Source: an uncultured Anaerolineales bacterium (lineage in GTDB: Bacteria > Chloroflexota > Anaerolineae > Anaerolineales > UBA6663). From it: 64,000 nucleotides of DNA. The stretch is taken from positions 1-64,000 of the forward strand of contig CALFZO010000140.1 in the NCBI GenBank assembly GCA_937952305.1, written 5' to 3'. A program made the translations under genes and the position numbers. Below the pieces are notes generated by a model, which searched no databases, was not told the origin of the DNA, and was given only the letters and a program-made list of their open reading frames with translations. Positions 60,001 through 64,000 of the stretch are shown in pieces (position 1 is the stretch's first letter; every line of letters begins with the position of its first letter).

Positions 60001-61496
60001 CGCCGACCACCGGCAGCCTGATCGGCGACACCTGGGACAAGGACGATTTCGGCAAGACGCTGGACAGCCTAGCCCCGGATGCGCCCGGCCTGGTCTCGCT
60101 CAACTCGCACTTCACCCACTACTTCTTCTACCCGAACGGGCCGAACACGCCCAGCAACTACGTCTTCGCGCTCAGCGACATCGTCAGCGGGCCGGTCTCG
60201 TTCGCCGGCCGCCTGATCTTCTCGGTGGGCTGCCACTCCGGCCTGAACGTGCCGGACGGCACGCCTTACGCCCCGGGCACGCTTGGCGCCATGGACTGGG
60301 CCCAGGCCTTCGCCCAGGACGGCGCCGCCGGCTTCATCGGCAATACGGGCTTCGGCTATGGCGACTCGGACGTGATCGCCTACTCCGAGGCCGTGATGAA
60401 CAACTTCGCCGAGGAGCTGGGCTACCAGCCCAACGGGGTAGCCCGGCCGGTGGGCGTGGCGCTGGCGCGCGCCAAGCTGCGCTACTTCAACACCGCCGCG
60501 GCCGACTCGTTCAGCAACTACGACGAGAAGGCGCTCGGGATCATGACGCTCTACGGCCTGCCCATGCTGCGCGTGGATGTGTCCAACCCCACCCGCACGC
60601 CGCCCGGCGGGCAGAGCCTGGTCCAGGCGCCGACCGCAGTCGGCGCGCCGGAGACGCTGGACGCGCCGGCGGGAGTGACCGCGCAGGCCACCTTCACCAC
60701 CAGCCTGCCGCTGGCCTTCACCTACTCGCCGGCCCAGAACTACAGCCTGGGCGGCCAGTACTTTGAGCTGCTCGGCGACGCGCAGGCCGGCCTGCAGACC
60801 GACGCCGGCAAGCCGATCATCCCGGTCACCAGCCGCAGCATCTCGGTCACCGACTTCATCGCGCACGGCGCGCTCATGGTCGGCGGGACGTTCACCGACC
60901 TGCCCAACTTCAACCCGGCCGTGTCGCTGCTCATCACCGATGACGTCTACGCCTTGACCGAGCCGCCCTTCCCGTTCCTGGAGTGGGCGCCCGGCGACCT
61001 GGGCGCCGTCAACCGTCTGCTGACCATCGACGGCCAGACCAACGACCGCCTGGTGGTGACGCCGATGCAGTTCCGGGCCACGACGCAGGGCACGCCCACG
61101 CTCGGCACGGCGCGCCGCTACTACAGCCTGGCTTACGAGCTCTACTACGCGTCCGAGGCCGACGTGAACTTCGCCGCCCCCGGCATCTGGCAAGTGAGCG
61201 GCACCAACCCGAACGCCGGCCCGGTGACGTTCACGGCCCTGGTCAACGACGACCTGGAGCAGGTGCAGCGCGTCCTGGTGTTGTACCGGACGCTCTCCAG
61301 CACCACCTGGGTGCCGGTGGACCTGGTCTACGATCCTGAGACCGAGACGGCCAGCGCCACCGTGACCGGCCTGGACGAGGCCTACGAGTTCTTCGTGCAG
61401 GCCGTGGACGACAGCGGCAACGTCGCCCTGGCCCTGGATCAGGGCAATCCGTACGTGGTGTACGCCACCCTGTACCTGCCGCTGATCCGGCGGTAG
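57066..61496 (+). CDS. Secreted beta-helix / C25 (gingipain-like) peptidase with DIGQLS repeats
   Basis: 1476 residues. A signal peptide (~1-36) is followed by a right-handed parallel beta-helix (~40-520) and a small beta domain (~545-600). Ten hexapeptide repeats occupy 604-663. A C25-like caspase-fold domain (~740-1180) carries H1015 in LNSHFTHYFF and C1056 in SVGCHSGLN, arranged like the gingipain catalytic pair. C-terminal beta domains end in TLYLPLIRR. ATG 57066 has AAGGAG five bases upstream; TTG 57048 is less likely. It follows the cyclase/ATPase gene by 84 bases and stops before a bidirectional terminator. It probably acts outside the cell as a peptidase or adhesin. Confidence 0.87.
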   Translation: MVARHTRGLIVLALAAFGVLVVAALLRPPSAAAGGVVTNCGDDGQLRAAMATGGVVTFNCGANPIIAFDDVITVTGGISVTVLGPITFDGGNATTLFLVEPGAVLILDTVTAQNGNSGSFRIGGNGGAVVINDGGVLVIRNGVFRKNQAPGSVTSGGALYSDGGPITITNSFFEENTAGSGGAIYTRGTLYIQGSTFYSNTTQIASGGAIVALGPFQAFAAEAPAGVSAQAAVVEVRESVFESNFAFGQGGALYLDVDTEMQDVQVISNTASQGGGIYVENQGRLKLTTSLVGANTATSGSGGGLFVAFGAVAVIDESGLSGNATTNNAPGGGFYSDGAVDITNSTVAENTASDGAGAYADFNSQLAILNSTFSGNTATGNPFFEQAGRGAGLYSNVVAGSLVISSATFAQNSTFGFGEGASLFIDINTAPVQLRNVILSVPANSGEQNCGGNPPASNGHNLTTDDSCGLRATGDISNTAPLLEPLRKNGGPTRTHALQPSSPALGAGDPVNCPLKDQRGENRTGRCDIGAFQFVEAEVVNPVPDGPPVVQTDTVTRATGPQWYKIKVQEPGSTLTVTLTGLTEDYNLFLFAPPVDEETGQVRDIGQLSDIGQLSDIGQLSDIGQLSDIGQLSDIGQLSDIGQLSDIGQLSDIGQLSDIGQLSDIATGEKVGNLVAISAKPGPAAESIARNVQELAGNYYAVVVPHNKDALGTPFTFAAQVAAPVFPYEPITASVPVNALPSITFPKPTNIRTLILLHTTRTDALYGANSFDDQIRPAVNDLVDYLATLNLDAEILNLANLGGIGVVPGDAIAQTYAYWDAQPGNPLAANYVASSIKALIYNRARQYPNLRYLVIVGDDRVIPYRRIRDEAVIANERLYASTAGAETLAGSLSLRFFLSDDYYGGLLPLRYKGREVYLPQLALGRLVETPQEISATIQAALANDLLIKPESHLVTGYDFLIDAAQGISSTLTGYGVGPAPTTGSLIGDTWDKDDFGKTLDSLAPDAPGLVSLNSHFTHYFFYPNGPNTPSNYVFALSDIVSGPVSFAGRLIFSVGCHSGLNVPDGTPYAPGTLGAMDWAQAFAQDGAAGFIGNTGFGYGDSDVIAYSEAVMNNFAEELGYQPNGVARPVGVALARAKLRYFNTAAADSFSNYDEKALGIMTLYGLPMLRVDVSNPTRTPPGGQSLVQAPTAVGAPETLDAPAGVTAQATFTTSLPLAFTYSPAQNYSLGGQYFELLGDAQAGLQTDAGKPIIPVTSRSISVTDFIAHGALMVGGTFTDLPNFNPAVSLLITDDVYALTEPPFPFLEWAPGDLGAVNRLLTIDGQTNDRLVVTPMQFRATTQGTPTLGTARRYYSLAYELYYASEADVNFAAPGIWQVSGTNPNAGPVTFTALVNDDLEQVQRVLVLYRTLSSTTWVPVDLVYDPETETASATVTGLDEAYEFFVQAVDDSGNVALALDQGNPYVVYATLYLPLIRR
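58875..59054 (+). repeat. Ten tandem 18-bp units coding DIGQLS
   Basis: Ten consecutive in-frame 18-base units, each coding DIGQLS, followed by a partial unit (gacatcgcc). The amino acids are identical in all ten units. The codons vary: Ser as agc/tcc/tcg/tct, Asp as gat/gac, Leu as ctg/ctc/ctt/ttg. The repeat protein is therefore conserved beyond recent slippage. Confidence 0.95.
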
Positions 61497-61505
61497 CGAG
61501 ACAAC

Positions 61506-61548
61506 AAAAAAAGGGCCGCCGGCGGTCAAGCCACCGGCGGCCCTTTTT
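61506..61548. terminator. Bidirectional rho-independent terminator
   Basis: Stem 61513-61525 with 61531-61543 (12 of 13 pairs) around TCAAG. It is flanked by seven A (61506-61512) on the left and five T (61544-61548) on the right, so it works for the plus-strand peptidase and the minus-strand ligase genes alike. Confidence 0.88.
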
Positions 61549-61556
61549 GGTTTTGC

Positions 61557-63548
<1,992 letters not shown>

Positions 63549-63634
63549 GGGAGTATCTCCTGAGTGGGTGGGCCAGCTACCACCGCGTCACAGGGCCCCA
63601 GCCGGGCCTCTGCGTTCCGGTGGCCAATAACAAG

Positions 63635-64000
63635 CTATCCGGCCGAGCCGCCGCGGCGGGCGGCGCGGCGGGCGTCGCGGGCGGCGCGCTCGGCGGACGG
63701 ATCACGCACTTCCGGCCCGGCCTCGGCCGGGGCGCTGGCCGGGGCCGCCGGCTTCTTGGCCGCCTCGGCCGGCAGGGCGGCCTGGGCCGCGCGCACGTAC
63801 TTGAGCCAGTTGGCGCAGTTCTCGTCGTGGCCCATAAAGACATCGGCGCCCAGGATCGACTGGTAGATCTCGCGCTCGAGCGGGTTGGTGATGGCGCACG
63901 TCATCCCGGCCGCGATCGCCATCGCCATGAAGGTGGCGTTGAGGGCGGGCCGGCCGGGCAGGCCGAAGGAGATGTTGGACGCGCCGCAGCAGGTGTTGAC
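63635..64000 (-). CDS. acsE: Methyltetrahydrofolate:corrinoid methyltransferase, C-terminal part
   Basis: Only the last 121 residues are in the window; the 5' end lies beyond 64000. The visible part begins VNTCCGASNISFGLPGRP, followed by ALNATFMAMAIAAGM and AITNPL. That is the end of the pterin-binding TIM barrel of AcsE/MetH-like methyltransferases (family motif G-x-SN-I/V-S-x-GLP-x-R). These transfer the methyl group of 5-methyl-THF to a corrinoid protein. The last ~50 residues are an alanine/proline/arginine-rich tail (AAKKPAAPASAPAEAGPE), an unusual addition. The formate-THF ligase gene follows 86 bases later, on the same strand. Confidence 0.85.
   Translation of the reverse strand, partial: VNTCCGASNISFGLPGRPALNATFMAMAIAAGMTCAITNPLEREIYQSILGADVFMGHDENCANWLKYVRAAQAALPAEAAKKPAAPASAPAEAGPEVRDPSAERAARDARRAARRGGSAG

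Overview
The window is a high-GC bacterial chromosome segment with dense gene packing. No rRNA, CRISPR array, insertion sequence, integrase or phage gene was seen. The gene content points to the phylum Chloroflexota, probably an Anaerolineae- or Caldilineae-like lineage. The main signs are very long multi-GAF sensor kinases, secreted parallel beta-helix proteins, a zinc-ribbon/cyclase/ATPase/TPR giant protein, a secreted protein ending in a YLPLIRR-like tail, and a Wood-Ljungdahl methyl-branch pair. The lineage is an inference from gene style, not from a marker gene.

Layout. (1) 1-116: the 3' part of a tRNA-Gly(CCC) and its terminator. (2) 218-14385, plus strand: a signalling operon of two single-domain response regulators, a membrane GAF protein, a dCache-HAMP-GAF receptor without a kinase domain, a 2039-residue hybrid kinase with about seven GAF domains, and a threonine synthase fused to a receiver domain. 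A DMT transporter follows. (3) 14812-17584: a NarX/DegS-type kinase, a small three-helix membrane protein and a LuxR-type regulator with an extra N-terminal domain. (4) 31466-17593, minus strand: an extracellular copper operon. It encodes a 1916-residue secreted beta-helix protein, three multicopper-oxidase-like proteins, a His-rich membrane-anchored protein, a subtilase, a CopC protein and a CopC-CopD fusion. (5) 32190-37409, plus strand: pyruvate kinase, an MFS transporter and three zinc-ribbon proteins in a row. (6) 45594-37431, minus strand: OmpR-type regulator, DinB-like protein, YgfZ-like folate protein, an unrecognised 503-residue protein, MgtC-like protein, PRC-barrel protein, CGNR regulator and a fused LivH-LivM permease. 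(7) 45737-52343: a PhoR-like kinase divergent from its regulator, a YtxH-like protein (minus strand), an M24 peptidase, a TIR-like protein next to a protein with a GDVVGRDK motif, an MFS transporter and a PAP2 phosphatase. (8) 52614-61496: the cyclase/ATPase/TPR giant protein and a secreted beta-helix/C25-peptidase-like protein with ten perfect DIGQLS repeats. (9) 63548 to the window end, minus strand: formate-tetrahydrofolate ligase and the end of a methyltetrahydrofolate methyltransferase.

Most interesting points. The copper ligands of a multicopper oxidase appear divided between two neighbouring genes (23028-25648). One keeps a complete type 1 set and half of a trinuclear set in its N-terminal half. 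The other keeps the complementary half of the trinuclear set in its C-terminal half. A threonine synthase carries a C-terminal receiver domain and sits directly behind a giant hybrid kinase. A TIR-like protein and a GDVVGRDK-motif protein form a possible two-gene conflict or signalling module. A CGNR regulator, an AT-rich 12-bp palindrome in front of it, and a fused LivHM permease lacking its ATPases form a compact unit.

Promoters with an exact TATAAT -10 stand out against the GC-rich background. At two of them the ATG lies only 7-8 bases after the hexamer, which suggests leaderless transcripts.
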